This document shows positions 36,082 to 45,397 of a stretch of 64,000 nt of DNA, piece by piece (position 1 is the first letter of the stretch; every line of letters begins with the position of its first letter). The stretch is taken from the NCBI GenBank assembly GCA_002083395.1, contig LWDH01000036.1, forward strand, positions 15,246 through 79,245. Reading direction: 5' to 3'. The notes under the pieces are model-generated. The model had not been told where the DNA came from. It saw nothing but the letters and a program-made list of their open reading frames with translations, and did not search any database. A program made the translations under genes and the position numbers. This stretch comes from Proteobacteria bacterium SG_bin4. GTDB lineage: Bacteria > Pseudomonadota > Gammaproteobacteria > Burkholderiales > Nitrosomonadaceae.

Positions 36082-36261
36082 TTACTTGGTTGATTTCTTT
36101 TCCTTCTCCTTAGTAACAGGGTTCTGCAAAGTATAGCCTTCTTCTTTCATTTTATAACCACCGTAGGCGCCTGCTCCTGCTGCCGCAATCGTCCAACACC
36201 CCGATAACAGGGGAACTACTACAACAAAAATACTTGCAATTAACAGTCGTTTGGTTCTCAT
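36082..36261 (-). CDS. Small lipoprotein of 59 residues
   Basis: The product starts MRTKRLLIASIFVVVVPLLS with lipobox LSGC, so it should be a lipoprotein. After the Cys comes a Gly/Ala-rich stretch (IAAAGAGAYGGYKM) and a basic tail (TKEKEKKSTK). A strong AAGGGGG ribosome site lies 5 nt before the ATG. The GAGAYGGY-type Gly zipper recalls small outer-membrane or spore-type glycine-zipper lipoproteins, but no family is claimed. It shares orientation with the Gly/His-rich protein gene upstream. Confidence 0.75.
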   Translation of the reverse strand: MRTKRLLIASIFVVVVPLLSGCWTIAAAGAGAYGGYKMKEEGYTLQNPVTKEKEKKSTK

Positions 36262-36346
36262 GATTGCCCCCTTACAAAACGATTTATAATCCTACCCGTT
36301 TTTTATGACTGCAAATCATCGTATAAAGTTACAAACATTCATAATA

Positions 36347-37474
36347 TCAGGAAGGTCGAGGCGGTACTTTTATCCATTCTCCCGAGCATTGTTTCACATA
36401 CGGGTAATATCCCTCTGGATTCCGGCAATAATACCAATAGGCCTGTTTCTGAACCGGGGCTGCTGCAGGCCCTGAATTATCGTTGCGCTGTACGAAAGTA
36501 GGCGCCCTCACCGGTGCTGTAACTAACGGCCCTGAAATTACTGGGGACGCGGCAAGCAATGCAGGGTAGCCCCCTAAAGGATAGTAGGGTTCGAAATATC
36601 GACTCGGACCAAAACCTACATAGTTGCTATATACCCCAACTCCGCGCCAGCCACCATAAAAACCAAATCCAGGAAAGGGCATGCCAAACCCATAATAACC
36701 AAATGGCGCAAATGGGCTATAGTAACCAAAAGGCCCAAACCCCAAACCCAATCCTAGTCCCAGGCCGAATCCCAGTCCAAACCCATCATGATGGTGATGG
36801 TGATGACCATGTCCATCATGATCATGATGCCCGGTATTCTGATCAACGTTTACATTATTGTTAATCACAGTTCCGTCAGAAGTTTGAGTCTGACCGGTAC
36901 TTCCATCTTGAGCAGATTGTCCGGTAGGCGATACAACATCGCCTGTCCCGGTGGCTTCTGAAGTAGGAGCTGCCTCATTAGTCTCAACCGATTCCTTTGC
37001 TACCGCAGGATCTGTAGCTGGATCCGCCAATTCTTTTCCGAGTGGTTCCTGTGGAGATTCCATGCTATCCGACAGCGAACCATCTCCTTGAGCTGAATTA
37101 CTTTCCGAAGAAAGATCGTTCGTTTGATTGATTGTGTCAGCCTGTTGTTGATCATCAAATTGACTTGGATCATCGGCTATTCCGAAGTCATCCGGCTGAC
37201 TAAAATCATTTTCCTGGTAAAAAGCATCACCTTGATCGTAGCCGCCTTGATCAGGATAGTCAGAATATCCTCCAGCGTCGTAATTATCACCATAATCGCC
37301 ATTGAAGTCGGATTCATAGCCGCCATAATCACCCCCGAAGTCTCCGCCATCGAACCCGCCGCCATCAAAACCCCCACCGTCGCCTCCACCGCCGTCACCA
37401 TCCGCAACTGAATGGTTCGTTAGAAACAATCCGCAAAGCACGACAGCTAAACATGTTAACTTGAACTTTTTCAT
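36347..37474 (-). CDS. Exported Gly/Asp- and His-rich protein
   Basis: This 375-residue exported protein starts at MKKFKLTCLAVVLCG, with GAGG 5 nt upstream; the signal peptide ends near HSVADG. Regions in order are: Asp/Gly repeats (GGFDGGGFDGGDFGGDYGGY), an acidic Gln/Asp/Ser-rich stretch, a Thr/Gly stretch, a histidine cluster (HHDHDGHGHHHHHHDG), a Gly/Leu/Phe repeat (FGLGFGLGLGLGLGFG), aromatic Gly/Phe/Tyr sequence, and a C-terminal module with two Cys (YWYYCRNPEGYYPYVKQCSG). The C-terminal module occurs in other proteobacterial exported proteins. Metal binding by the His cluster is likely but untested. Function unknown. Confidence 0.8.
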   Translation of the reverse strand: MKKFKLTCLAVVLCGLFLTNHSVADGDGGGGDGGGFDGGGFDGGDFGGDYGGYESDFNGDYGDNYDAGGYSDYPDQGGYDQGDAFYQENDFSQPDDFGIADDPSQFDDQQQADTINQTNDLSSESNSAQGDGSLSDSMESPQEPLGKELADPATDPAVAKESVETNEAAPTSEATGTGDVVSPTGQSAQDGSTGQTQTSDGTVINNNVNVDQNTGHHDHDGHGHHHHHHDGFGLGFGLGLGLGLGFGPFGYYSPFAPFGYYGFGMPFPGFGFYGGWRGVGVYSNYVGFGPSRYFEPYYPLGGYPALLAASPVISGPLVTAPVRAPTFVQRNDNSGPAAAPVQKQAYWYYCRNPEGYYPYVKQCSGEWIKVPPRPS

Positions 37475-38130
37475 GTCAACCTCTGCATAAAAATTGCACC
37501 TTTCAATCATTTAAGTTTTCATTGATTAATTTTTTTGCTATCCACATGGCTATCAATGAAAACTACTGTGTTCTTGCTAAACATGTTAAGAAAAAAACTC
37601 TGAACAAATACTGAATAAAATACCGATGTTGATTTGATAAAATAGGGTTTAGCATACATTTAGCAATCCTGCTATCTGCAATTTTTTATCAATATTCATC
37701 TAGTACAGTATTTAATACCAAAAAACTGCTGAATCGTTCAAATCATTCGAAATAGCTTTGCTCCAGCCATGAATCTTGATTCATGGCATTCCAATGCCAA
37801 TTTAGTAAATCGAATTTAATATTTTCAATGAATTGCTTCACTTCTGCTCGCAGTTCACCTAATTCGCCAAAATTTATAATTTAAAATAACGGAGTATTGA
37901 TACGCGTACTAATTGTTTTAAAAACCGGGAGTAAATGATAGAGTTTCTGCGCATTTCCAAATTTACTTCCTTACTACTCAAAACGTGTGTGAGATTTCTT
38001 TCAATTTATTAAATTTCCTCTATTCTTTCAGTGATTCCGAATGACACGCACCGCTCAGATCGGAGGATTAAACAACATATTGAAATATAATTATTATAAT
38101 TCTTGATCGAACAAAGGAGAAAATTCGTAT
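37475..38130. promoter_or_regulatory. Intergenic region upstream of glmS
   Basis: This 656-nt AT-rich gap has no supported gene. It holds a perfect inverted repeat, GCCATGAATC-TT-GATTCATGGC (37766-37787). An overlapping one, GGCATT-CC-AATGCC (37785-37798), shares bases with it, so only one hairpin can form at a time. Two perfect TATAAT boxes (38086-38091, 38095-38100) lie 30-40 nt before glmS without a good -35. AAGGAG lies before the glmS ATG. The minus strand at about 37740-37870 carries a 40-codon open stretch with no start, possibly a gene remnant. Confidence 0.45.
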
Positions 38131-39978
38131 ATGTGTGGAATTATTGGTGCAATCGCAAAAGCAAATGTTGTCCCTGTTCTACTGGAAGGATTGCAAAGGC
38201 TTGAATATCGAGGCTACGATTCCGCCGGACTAGTTTTTACCGATTACGGCCTAAAACGATTACGCACGGCGGGACGCGTCAATGAACTCGGCAAATTAGT
38301 AGAGCAACAAAAAGCTCATGGATTTGCAGGTATTGCGCATACCCGCTGGGCAACTCATGGCGAGCCTTCCGAACGCAACGCACACCCGCACTTCTCCGGG
38401 GAAGAATCACGAATTGCTGTGGTTCACAACGGCATCATCGAAAACCACGAAGCTATCCGATCCAGTCTTAAGAATCATGGTTACCGTTTTTTATCGGAAA
38501 CCGATACCGAAGTGATTGCTCACTTAATCGCCTTGAAACTCAAGGAATCGCCCGATCTATTCAGAGCAGTTTGTTTAGCAGTCGCTGAACTACAAGGTGC
38601 TTTCGCCATTGCAGTCATGGAAGAAGCGCACCCGGAGCGAATTGTCGTCGCGCGTCATGGCGCACCGCTGATATTAGGAATAGGCAAAGATGGCAACTAC
38701 GTGGCGTCGGATGTCTCGGCACTACTGCAAGTAACGCGCGATGTAATCTATCTTGAAGAAGGCGATATTGCGGAAATTAACAATCACAGCTTTCATATCG
38801 TTAATTGCTTGAAAAATCAATTGGGTGAACCAGTGAATCGAGCGGTACACGAATCACATTTATCCAACGATGAAATCGATTTGGGTTCGTACGCGCACTA
38901 TATGCAGAAGGAAATCTTCGAGCAACCCGCTGCGGTCGCCAATACCTTGGAAATGCTATCGAATACTCAGTCGATCACCCCCAATTTATTCGGAAGCGAG
39001 GCAGAAGCCGTATTTACCAACACCAAGCAGATTCTGATTCTGGCATGCGGCACCAGCTACCACGCCGGATTAGTCGCTCGATACTGGTTGGAAACAGTCG
39101 CCGGCATTCCTTGCACCGTTGAAATCGCCAGCGAGTACCGCTACCGCAGTCCCGTTGCGGATCCATCAACGCTGGTTGTCGCCATCTCGCAATCCGGCGA
39201 AACCGCCGATACGCTGGCGGCGCTCGATTATTCGAAAAAGCTCGGTCACACTTACAGCCTGGCAATATGCAATGTCCCGGAAAGCGCATTGATCCGCCAG
39301 GCCGATTTACGTTTCCTAACCCGTGCGGGTCCGGAAATTGGCGTAGCTTCAACCAAAGCATTCACAACCCAACTTGCTTCCCTCTTGTTGCTTACCGTTA
39401 CCTTAGCCAAAATGCGGCATAAACTATCGGCTGCCGAAGAAAACCAATTGATAATGACCATGCGCCATTTACCCAAAGCACTGCAACAAGCGCTGAAAGT
39501 GGAGCCGGAAGTCAAGCTTTGGGCGCAAAGCTTTGCGCAGAAACGTCATGCACTTTTTCTGGGTCGCGGCGTGCACTATCCGATTGCAATGGAAGGCGCG
39601 CTCAAACTTAAGGAAATCTCTTATATTCATGCAGAAGCTTACGCTGCGGGCGAACTCAAACACGGACCGCTCGCATTGGTCGACAATGAAATGCCGGTTG
39701 TCGCCATTGCCCCTAATGATCAACTACTAGGTAAGCTCAAGTCGAACTTGCAAGAAGTACAAGCTCGAGGCGGCGAGCTTTACGTGTTCGCAGATGCGGA
39801 TTCACAAATTACACCCAGCGATCATCTCCATGTGATCCGCTTGACCGAATACGCCGGGTTGTTGAGTCCAATTCTGCATACCATCCCGTTGCAATTACTG
39901 GCTTATCATGTCGCCCTCGTAAAAGGCACGGATGTCGATAAGCCCAGAAATTTGGCCAAAGCGGTGACAGTTGAATAA
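38131..39978 (+). CDS. glmS: Glutamine-fructose-6-phosphate aminotransferase
   Basis: This enzyme makes glucosamine-6-phosphate from fructose-6-phosphate and glutamine, the entry to cell-wall and lipopolysaccharide amino sugars. The N-terminal Cys nucleophile follows Met (MCGIIGAIAK). The glutaminase signatures are GYDSAG and HTRWATHG, and two SIS domains carry SQSGETADTLAAL and the sugar-phosphate site near GRGVHYPIAMEGALKLKEIS. The C-terminal DKPRNLAKAVTVE is the conserved tail. The 615-residue length fits. It is an isolated gene here, without glmU. Confidence 0.97.
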   Translation: MCGIIGAIAKANVVPVLLEGLQRLEYRGYDSAGLVFTDYGLKRLRTAGRVNELGKLVEQQKAHGFAGIAHTRWATHGEPSERNAHPHFSGEESRIAVVHNGIIENHEAIRSSLKNHGYRFLSETDTEVIAHLIALKLKESPDLFRAVCLAVAELQGAFAIAVMEEAHPERIVVARHGAPLILGIGKDGNYVASDVSALLQVTRDVIYLEEGDIAEINNHSFHIVNCLKNQLGEPVNRAVHESHLSNDEIDLGSYAHYMQKEIFEQPAAVANTLEMLSNTQSITPNLFGSEAEAVFTNTKQILILACGTSYHAGLVARYWLETVAGIPCTVEIASEYRYRSPVADPSTLVVAISQSGETADTLAALDYSKKLGHTYSLAICNVPESALIRQADLRFLTRAGPEIGVASTKAFTTQLASLLLLTVTLAKMRHKLSAAEENQLIMTMRHLPKALQQALKVEPEVKLWAQSFAQKRHALFLGRGVHYPIAMEGALKLKEISYIHAEAYAAGELKHGPLALVDNEMPVVAIAPNDQLLGKLKSNLQEVQARGGELYVFADADSQITPSDHLHVIRLTEYAGLLSPILHTIPLQLLAYHVALVKGTDVDKPRNLAKAVTVE

Positions 39979-39998
39979 AAGAATTTCAGAAAAAAGTC

Positions 39999-41492
39999 CT
40001 ATCTATTTTTAAGTTGTTCAATCACCTGCTCGCGGATGTCAGTGTTGTCCCCGGCATTCACAATTACAAAATCGGGTTTTCCTGGTTTCAGGTAATCCAA
40101 GCCACGTTCTCTCCCGGAAGCGAGAAAATCGTTAATCGCTAGTTGGTAAGTTTTCTTCGGATTGATTGCAGTACCGTCAATTTGCCAGACGCCGTTCACT
40201 TGCCGGGTATTGGCGGACTGCAAAAAACCGCCGGATCCGGTATTGGTGATGCCTTGATTCAAAACTTTTAGCAATAATTCGCCTTTTATCGCGGCCAATT
40301 GGACCTTACCGCCGAACGGCAGCACGCGAATGATATCGTACACAGTGATCTGCCCAGGGGGCAGCACATCATCGATACGGATCGAACCACTGTTATAAAG
40401 TGAAAGTTCAGCTTCCGGATACGCTCGCAGCAGGCTTTTTGCGATCAATTCGGTCAAGTTGGTTTTACGCGTGCGTACGTTGGATTCCAGTCCGTCCAAT
40501 GCTTCCGTGGTAGTTGTGATCACCGCTTCGGGTTCAAATCCTTGTTTCCGGAATGCATCAAAAGCGATAGCCATCCATTTATCGACCACCGCCTTGACAG
40601 CAACATCTTCCTTCAAGCTGCCGTTGATCGGAGCGAACATGGGTTTGACTTCGGTTTTACCGGTTTGTGGATCAAAGTAAAGATCAACGACATAAACGGA
40701 ACGGACGTTGGCATCCCCCTTCAGCAACGGTGTGAAATTACCGCGCCAGTTCTGGTAATTGACGTGCTCATGTCCGCCGAGCAGTAATCCGATTTGTGGA
40801 TATTTCTCCAGTAATTCGATATCGTCATCGATGGCCTGGTGCGTCAGAGCAATAATAAAATCCACTTGGCCGCTCAGTTGCTCAATCTGTTCTCTTGCCG
40901 CTGCCAGCGGATCGGAATAACGGACGTAACCCGGCTGATTGGCTGACAGTGTCAGACCGAACATACCAATCCTGAAGGTTTTTCCACTTTTCTTATCCAC
41001 GACTGGAATCACCAGGTGTTGTTTCGCGCCTGCAAATGGTCTGCCATCGACAGCAAGCACATTGCTTGAAATCCAGGTAAATTTGGTTTCTTGCAAGCGC
41101 TGATTGAATTGCTGTTCCTTGAGATCGAATTCATGATTGCCGAAGGTGGCGTAGTCGAGCGCAAAGTGATTCAATACATCAACCATCTGGCGCCCAGCCA
41201 ACTGGTCGCCATCATACTGTGCTGTGCCAATCGCCGATGGACTAAACAGATCGCCTCCCAGTGTTGTAATCGTATTGGGATTACGCGCTTGTAATTGCTT
41301 GCGTAATGTTGCAACCCGGGCAATACCGCCTTCCTTGCCACCGCTGATCGGTGTAATTTCGTAGATATCATTAAAATGCAGAATCGTGACATGAATTCTG
41401 TCATCATCGTTAGATACCGGTGATGTAGTCGCACAGGCTATCAACATGACAGCCAGCATGCCAGACACTATCGCGGGAATAATTTTTCTCAT
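39999..41492 (-). CDS. 5'-nucleotidase/2',3'-cyclic phosphodiesterase-type lipoprotein
   Basis: This 497-residue exported metallophosphoesterase has the UshA-like domain pair. The signal peptide ends in a lipobox (LIACA, Cys20). Metal-binding motifs are LHFNDIYEI, GGDLFSPS, GNHEFD, ALTHQ and GGHEH. The C-terminal 5_nucleotid_C domain includes SGSIRIDDVLPPGQIT. It probably hydrolyses extracellular nucleotides in the periplasm. It is convergent with glmS, with only 20 nt between stops and no clear terminator. Confidence 0.9.
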   Translation of the reverse strand: MRKIIPAIVSGMLAVMLIACATTSPVSNDDDRIHVTILHFNDIYEITPISGGKEGGIARVATLRKQLQARNPNTITTLGGDLFSPSAIGTAQYDGDQLAGRQMVDVLNHFALDYATFGNHEFDLKEQQFNQRLQETKFTWISSNVLAVDGRPFAGAKQHLVIPVVDKKSGKTFRIGMFGLTLSANQPGYVRYSDPLAAAREQIEQLSGQVDFIIALTHQAIDDDIELLEKYPQIGLLLGGHEHVNYQNWRGNFTPLLKGDANVRSVYVVDLYFDPQTGKTEVKPMFAPINGSLKEDVAVKAVVDKWMAIAFDAFRKQGFEPEAVITTTTEALDGLESNVRTRKTNLTELIAKSLLRAYPEAELSLYNSGSIRIDDVLPPGQITVYDIIRVLPFGGKVQLAAIKGELLLKVLNQGITNTGSGGFLQSANTRQVNGVWQIDGTAINPKKTYQLAINDFLASGRERGLDYLKPGKPDFVIVNAGDNTDIREQVIEQLKNR

Positions 41493-41640
41493 GGTAATAA
41501 ATGGTTTCTATTTGAATATCAAGTGTTAAATAAGGCTCGCTGCTATTATTCAACCATTCTAAATTTTATGCCAGCAATCCTATTCGAACTGTCATTTTTT
41601 GAACGGTGATTGATCTATTTCACAGCACATGCGAGTTTTA

Positions 41641-41670
41641 CTGTCATCCGCAGCAATTTCTGAATATAAT
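41641..41670 (+). promoter_or_regulatory. Candidate sigma-70 promoter upstream of dihaem cytochrome
   Basis: A perfect -10 TATAAT (41665-41670) is preceded by CTGTCA (41641-41646) at 18 nt, matching -35 at 4/6. The cytochrome GTG is about 200 nt downstream. The rest of the 379-nt gap from 41493 to 41871 shows no other feature apart from an in-frame open stretch upstream of the GTG. Confidence 0.45.
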
Positions 41671-41871
41671 CCAAGGCTGAAGCTGCTTATAAGGTTTAAT
41701 ACATTTCATCAAGGTTAGAAGCAACAGGCGGGGCTCGTGGATAGATAATCCGGAATCAGGTAATGATTGGAACTGGAAAATAGTCTCAGACAAAACTTCT
41801 TCACTGTCATGCCTCTATTTCAGGTTCCTGCCATACCAGTTCAACAAATTCTAGTTAAAAGGGGAATCAAC

Positions 41872-43923
41872 GTGGAACAATCAATTGTGTCGTTATATCA
41901 GCGGTTTCTATCTTTTATTTCAGTTTTGTTTCTATTATTCGGAATATCCTCCTGCACACTTATTCCTGAAACCGATCCTGATCGTGGCGCGACCACGGTT
42001 CAACAAGATCCGTTCGGCGACAGTTATACAACTGTCAAATATCTGGATCAAGGCTGGGATATCACGGATAGCTTATGGTTTTATACCACAACGCAAGGTT
42101 CCAACCTGATGCCTTATGATTTTTTCATGGTATTGGAAAAACCAGGGGAATCCGAGTTGTTCCGCTCCAACGAAAACATGAATGCCTATCGCTACTTGCC
42201 GCAAAAAGCCACTTCCTACAATCCGGATGCATTGCCGGTCGGCTGGGTCAAAGACGACTATAAAGGTCAGCAGTATATTGGTCTTACCTGCGCAGCTTGC
42301 CATACCGGCCAGGTAAACTACAATGGTGTCGGCATCCGGATAGATGGCGGCCCGGCCAGCGCCGATATGGAAGAAATCATGATCGGTCTCTCAAGAGCAC
42401 TGAAATACGTACGAGAGAATGAAGAAGCAAAAGCCCGGTTTGTCAAAAATGTGCTGGCGCGCGGCAATTACAAGTCCGAGACCGAAGTGCTCGGTGATCT
42501 GGCGAAATACGAACAGCGTCTCACCAACTACACCATCATCAACCGCAGCCCAACCCCTTATGGCTATGCCCGGTTGGATGCATTTGGACGCATTTACAAC
42601 CGGGTTCTTGAGCATCTCATCAATGAGAGAGAACTCAGGGATTTATTACGCGACCGCAAAATTATGCGCGACAAAGGCATGAGCGACGAAGAGCTTGATC
42701 AAATCATGGCCGATCTGGATAAGATTCCTACCGGTGATCAACGCGACCGGATGGTGGAACGCTTGACCCAGAATCTTACAAAATGGCAGTTGGGAAGATT
42801 ACGGAAAGCAATCTATAACCCGGCCGACGCGCCCGTCAGCTATCCGTTCTTATGGGATATTCCACAACACGATTACGTACAATGGAACGGCCTGGCAGCG
42901 AATGCCGGACTTGGTCCGGTAGGACGGAATACCGGTGAGGTAATTGGTGTGTTCGGCACATTGGACTGGAATGAAGAAAAAGGAATGACGATTTCCACCT
43001 TGATCGGCGGACAAAATACCAGCACCAAGATCAGCTTCGACTCTTCTGTAAACGTCCATAATCTGCGTAAGATAGAATCGCACTTGCAGAAACTGCAATC
43101 CCCAAAATGGCCGGAAGATATTCTCGGTCCGATTGATCATCAACGCGCGTCGCGCGGCCAATCGTTGTTCAACGAATACTGCGCGAGCTGCCACGCCAAT
43201 ATCGTACGCGATGATTCGGATCGCCGGGTAATTGCCAGCATGTCGAGAGTTAGTGATGTCGGTACCGATCCGGTAATGGCTGAGAACAGTTTCAACCGAA
43301 CCGGATACTCGGGCATATTGCGTAATCAATATGTCGATGTGGGTGTAGGCAGTATTCTATTGGATCAAAAAGCACCGGTTGCTGCTTTACTGACCAAAGC
43401 AACGTTGAATGTGGTCGCCACACCGGATCCCGATAAATTGTTCTTCCAGCGTTGGGGGGATTGGATCACCGATATCGCCAAGGCATTTTTTCACAATGAA
43501 ATCAAACCATCGATCAAGCATGGCAATTACGATCCGGACACCACTGCAAAACCACTGGCGTCTTTAAATGCCTATAAGGCACGATCGCTCAATGGCATCT
43601 GGGCAACGGCGCCTTATCTACACAACGGTTCCGTGCCTACCTTGTACGATCTGCTGTTACCGAAAAAAAGTGATGGCGATCCGGAAGATGGAGAATATCG
43701 CCCGGATCGGTTTGAAGTAGGTTCGAGAGAATTCGATCCCGGTAAAGTAGGCTTTAAAAGCAGCGGATACGAAGGTTCTACTTTCGACACCAGTTTAAAA
43801 GGCAATAGTAATGCGGGTCACGAATATACCACCGGCAAAACGGCGCAACTCAACGGGAAGATCTTGAAACCGCTCACTAAGGAAGAGCGGTTGGATTTGC
43901 TGGAATATCTGAAGACTCTGTAA
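41872..43923 (+). CDS. RoxA-like dihaem c-type cytochrome lipoprotein
   Basis: The start is GTG (MEQSIVSLYQRF) with AAAAGGGG 7 nt upstream; the frame is open further upstream but lacks a ribosome site. The signal peptide ends in a lipobox (GISSC). Two haem-c motifs are present: CAACH (Cys140, His144) and CASCH (Cys437, His441). Intervening motifs (LGPVGRNTGEVIGVFGTLDW; ARSLNGIWATAPYLHNGSVP) fit the dihaem peroxidase/RoxA family, in which RoxA is an oxygenase cleaving polyisoprene. Natural substrate is unknown here. The P450 gene starts 45 nt downstream, probably in the same operon. This protein acts outside the inner membrane, the P450 inside. Confidence 0.82.
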   Translation: MEQSIVSLYQRFLSFISVLFLLFGISSCTLIPETDPDRGATTVQQDPFGDSYTTVKYLDQGWDITDSLWFYTTTQGSNLMPYDFFMVLEKPGESELFRSNENMNAYRYLPQKATSYNPDALPVGWVKDDYKGQQYIGLTCAACHTGQVNYNGVGIRIDGGPASADMEEIMIGLSRALKYVRENEEAKARFVKNVLARGNYKSETEVLGDLAKYEQRLTNYTIINRSPTPYGYARLDAFGRIYNRVLEHLINERELRDLLRDRKIMRDKGMSDEELDQIMADLDKIPTGDQRDRMVERLTQNLTKWQLGRLRKAIYNPADAPVSYPFLWDIPQHDYVQWNGLAANAGLGPVGRNTGEVIGVFGTLDWNEEKGMTISTLIGGQNTSTKISFDSSVNVHNLRKIESHLQKLQSPKWPEDILGPIDHQRASRGQSLFNEYCASCHANIVRDDSDRRVIASMSRVSDVGTDPVMAENSFNRTGYSGILRNQYVDVGVGSILLDQKAPVAALLTKATLNVVATPDPDKLFFQRWGDWITDIAKAFFHNEIKPSIKHGNYDPDTTAKPLASLNAYKARSLNGIWATAPYLHNGSVPTLYDLLLPKKSDGDPEDGEYRPDRFEVGSREFDPGKVGFKSSGYEGSTFDTSLKGNSNAGHEYTTGKTAQLNGKILKPLTKEERLDLLEYLKTL

Positions 43924-43968
43924 TTGCAATGATGAGTGATGAATTATTAAAGCACAGGGAGGAATAAA

Positions 43969-45243
43969 ATGAGTACCAGTTACCTTGAACAGTATGACGC
44001 AACCCCCGATACAGAGAAATTTCCGTTGGTGCGCCGATGGATAGATACCGAACCGTTGCCTTTCTTCAAAGAGTTGCGTGAAAAACGCCCCATTTTGGTA
44101 ACACCGGATTGCACGCTGGTCACCCGGTTTGACGATGTCAGGGAGATCCTGAAAATGTATAAGGTTTTTACCGTCAAACCTTATGTTCCAAAAATGGATA
44201 ATTATTTAATGGCGCATGATGACGATGCACTGCATACACGGGAAAAGTCACTCATGCAATTTATGCTCAATCGCGATGACTTACCGAAAGTGCGCAACAT
44301 GGTTGCGGATATCGCTCGCGGCATTCTTACCAAAGCCAACGGCCAGATCGAGATCGTGAACAGCTTCTGCCGCATGGTTCCAGCCACACTTGTGCAAGAC
44401 TACTTCGGATTGACCGGCGCTAACCGGGAAGACCTGATCGAATGGTCCTACTGGAATCAATACGATACCTTTCACAATCACCCGTTTGACTTGGTGCCTC
44501 CGGAATTGTCAAAGCGTATCATCGATCGCCATAACGAAACTTCCAAGAAGCTGGGCGAGTACATCACTATGCTGATTGCAAAACGTTTTCTCGCAGTCAA
44601 AGCAGAAAAACTTACTTTTTCGACCATCATCCGATTGCGGGATGATATCGTGACCAGAATGTTACGAACCAGCTTTGCCAAGGAACTGGATTTTGACATC
44701 AAGCGTTTAGGCGTGAATGCTGGCGGCTTGCTGATCGGCGCAATTGAAACCACTTCGCAAGCTGTTGCGCAGGTATTGCAGTATCTGTTCCAACACCCGC
44801 AATGGCTCGAAACCGCAAAAGTAGCTGCGCAAAAAGAAGACACCGCGGAATTCGATGGTATCGTTTGGGAAGCTTTGCGATTTTCTCCGATTACCGCCTA
44901 TTTATTCCGCACAACCGCAAGCGACTATACTGCGGCGAAAGGAACAAATTATGAAACGGTGCTGCGTACCGGAACTTATGTATTACCGGTGACATTATCG
45001 GCAATGTTCGACGAGCGTGCGTTCGAGTCTCCAGATGAATTCATCCCGCAGCGTAACTGGTACAACTATTTCCATTTTGGATTCGGAAACCACGAATGCC
45101 TGGGACGTTATGTCGGCATGGTGATGATTCCCGAAATGGTTCGCCAAGTACTGTTACAGAAGAATATCGAAGCGAAAGGAAATATTGATTATAAGGCCGG
45201 CCCGTTTCCGGAAGCGTATCAGTTGTCCTGGACTACACAATAA
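43969..45243 (+). CDS. Cytochrome P450
   Basis: This 424-residue soluble monooxygenase has no membrane anchor. The haem-ligand motif is FGFGNHECLG (Cys about 378), the K-helix ExxR is EALR in VWEALRFSPI, and the I-helix has the acid-alcohol pair in AIETTSQA. GGAGG lies before the ATG. No ferredoxin or ferredoxin-reductase gene is adjacent, so the electron donor must be encoded elsewhere or be unusual. The substrate and CYP family cannot be told by eye. It follows the dihaem cytochrome gene closely. Confidence 0.92.
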   Translation: MSTSYLEQYDATPDTEKFPLVRRWIDTEPLPFFKELREKRPILVTPDCTLVTRFDDVREILKMYKVFTVKPYVPKMDNYLMAHDDDALHTREKSLMQFMLNRDDLPKVRNMVADIARGILTKANGQIEIVNSFCRMVPATLVQDYFGLTGANREDLIEWSYWNQYDTFHNHPFDLVPPELSKRIIDRHNETSKKLGEYITMLIAKRFLAVKAEKLTFSTIIRLRDDIVTRMLRTSFAKELDFDIKRLGVNAGGLLIGAIETTSQAVAQVLQYLFQHPQWLETAKVAAQKEDTAEFDGIVWEALRFSPITAYLFRTTASDYTAAKGTNYETVLRTGTYVLPVTLSAMFDERAFESPDEFIPQRNWYNYFHFGFGNHECLGRYVGMVMIPEMVRQVLLQKNIEAKGNIDYKAGPFPEAYQLSWTTQ

Positions 45244-45331
45244 TGTTTCTCAGTCAGCAGGATTGAAAATACGCACGTGTTGAAGCACGATTTTTCGAGC
45301 AGATATTAAACTGCTGATAACAATAAAAAAA

Positions 45332-45378
45332 CAGTGTTCCCTGGAAAAATTGCTTGCAATTTAATCCAGAGAACACTG
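45332..45378 (-). terminator. Strong intrinsic terminator for small lipoprotein gene
   Basis: CAGTGTTC and CTGG pair with CCAG and GAACACTG (one mismatch between them), and the loop itself contains AAATTGC/GCAATTT. On the minus strand the hairpin is followed by TTTTTTTATTG. It lies just past the minus-strand lipoprotein gene and after the P450 gene on the other strand, which it could also end less efficiently. Confidence 0.8.
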
Positions 45379-45397
45379 ATTGCTTTCCCCCCAACGT

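Noticed and set aside
36775..36830. His-rich stretch as an engineered tag
   Set aside because: The histidines are interspersed with Asp and Gly and sit mid-protein in a natural low-complexity context.
37740..37880. Possible short minus-strand gene upstream of glmS
   Set aside because: The 40-codon open stretch looks protein-like but has no start codon or ribosome site at its 5' end; kept only as a possible remnant.
41767..41871. Upstream extension of the dihaem cytochrome to a TTG
   Set aside because: The GTG at 41872 has AAAAGGGG at good spacing and is followed at once by a signal peptide and lipobox.
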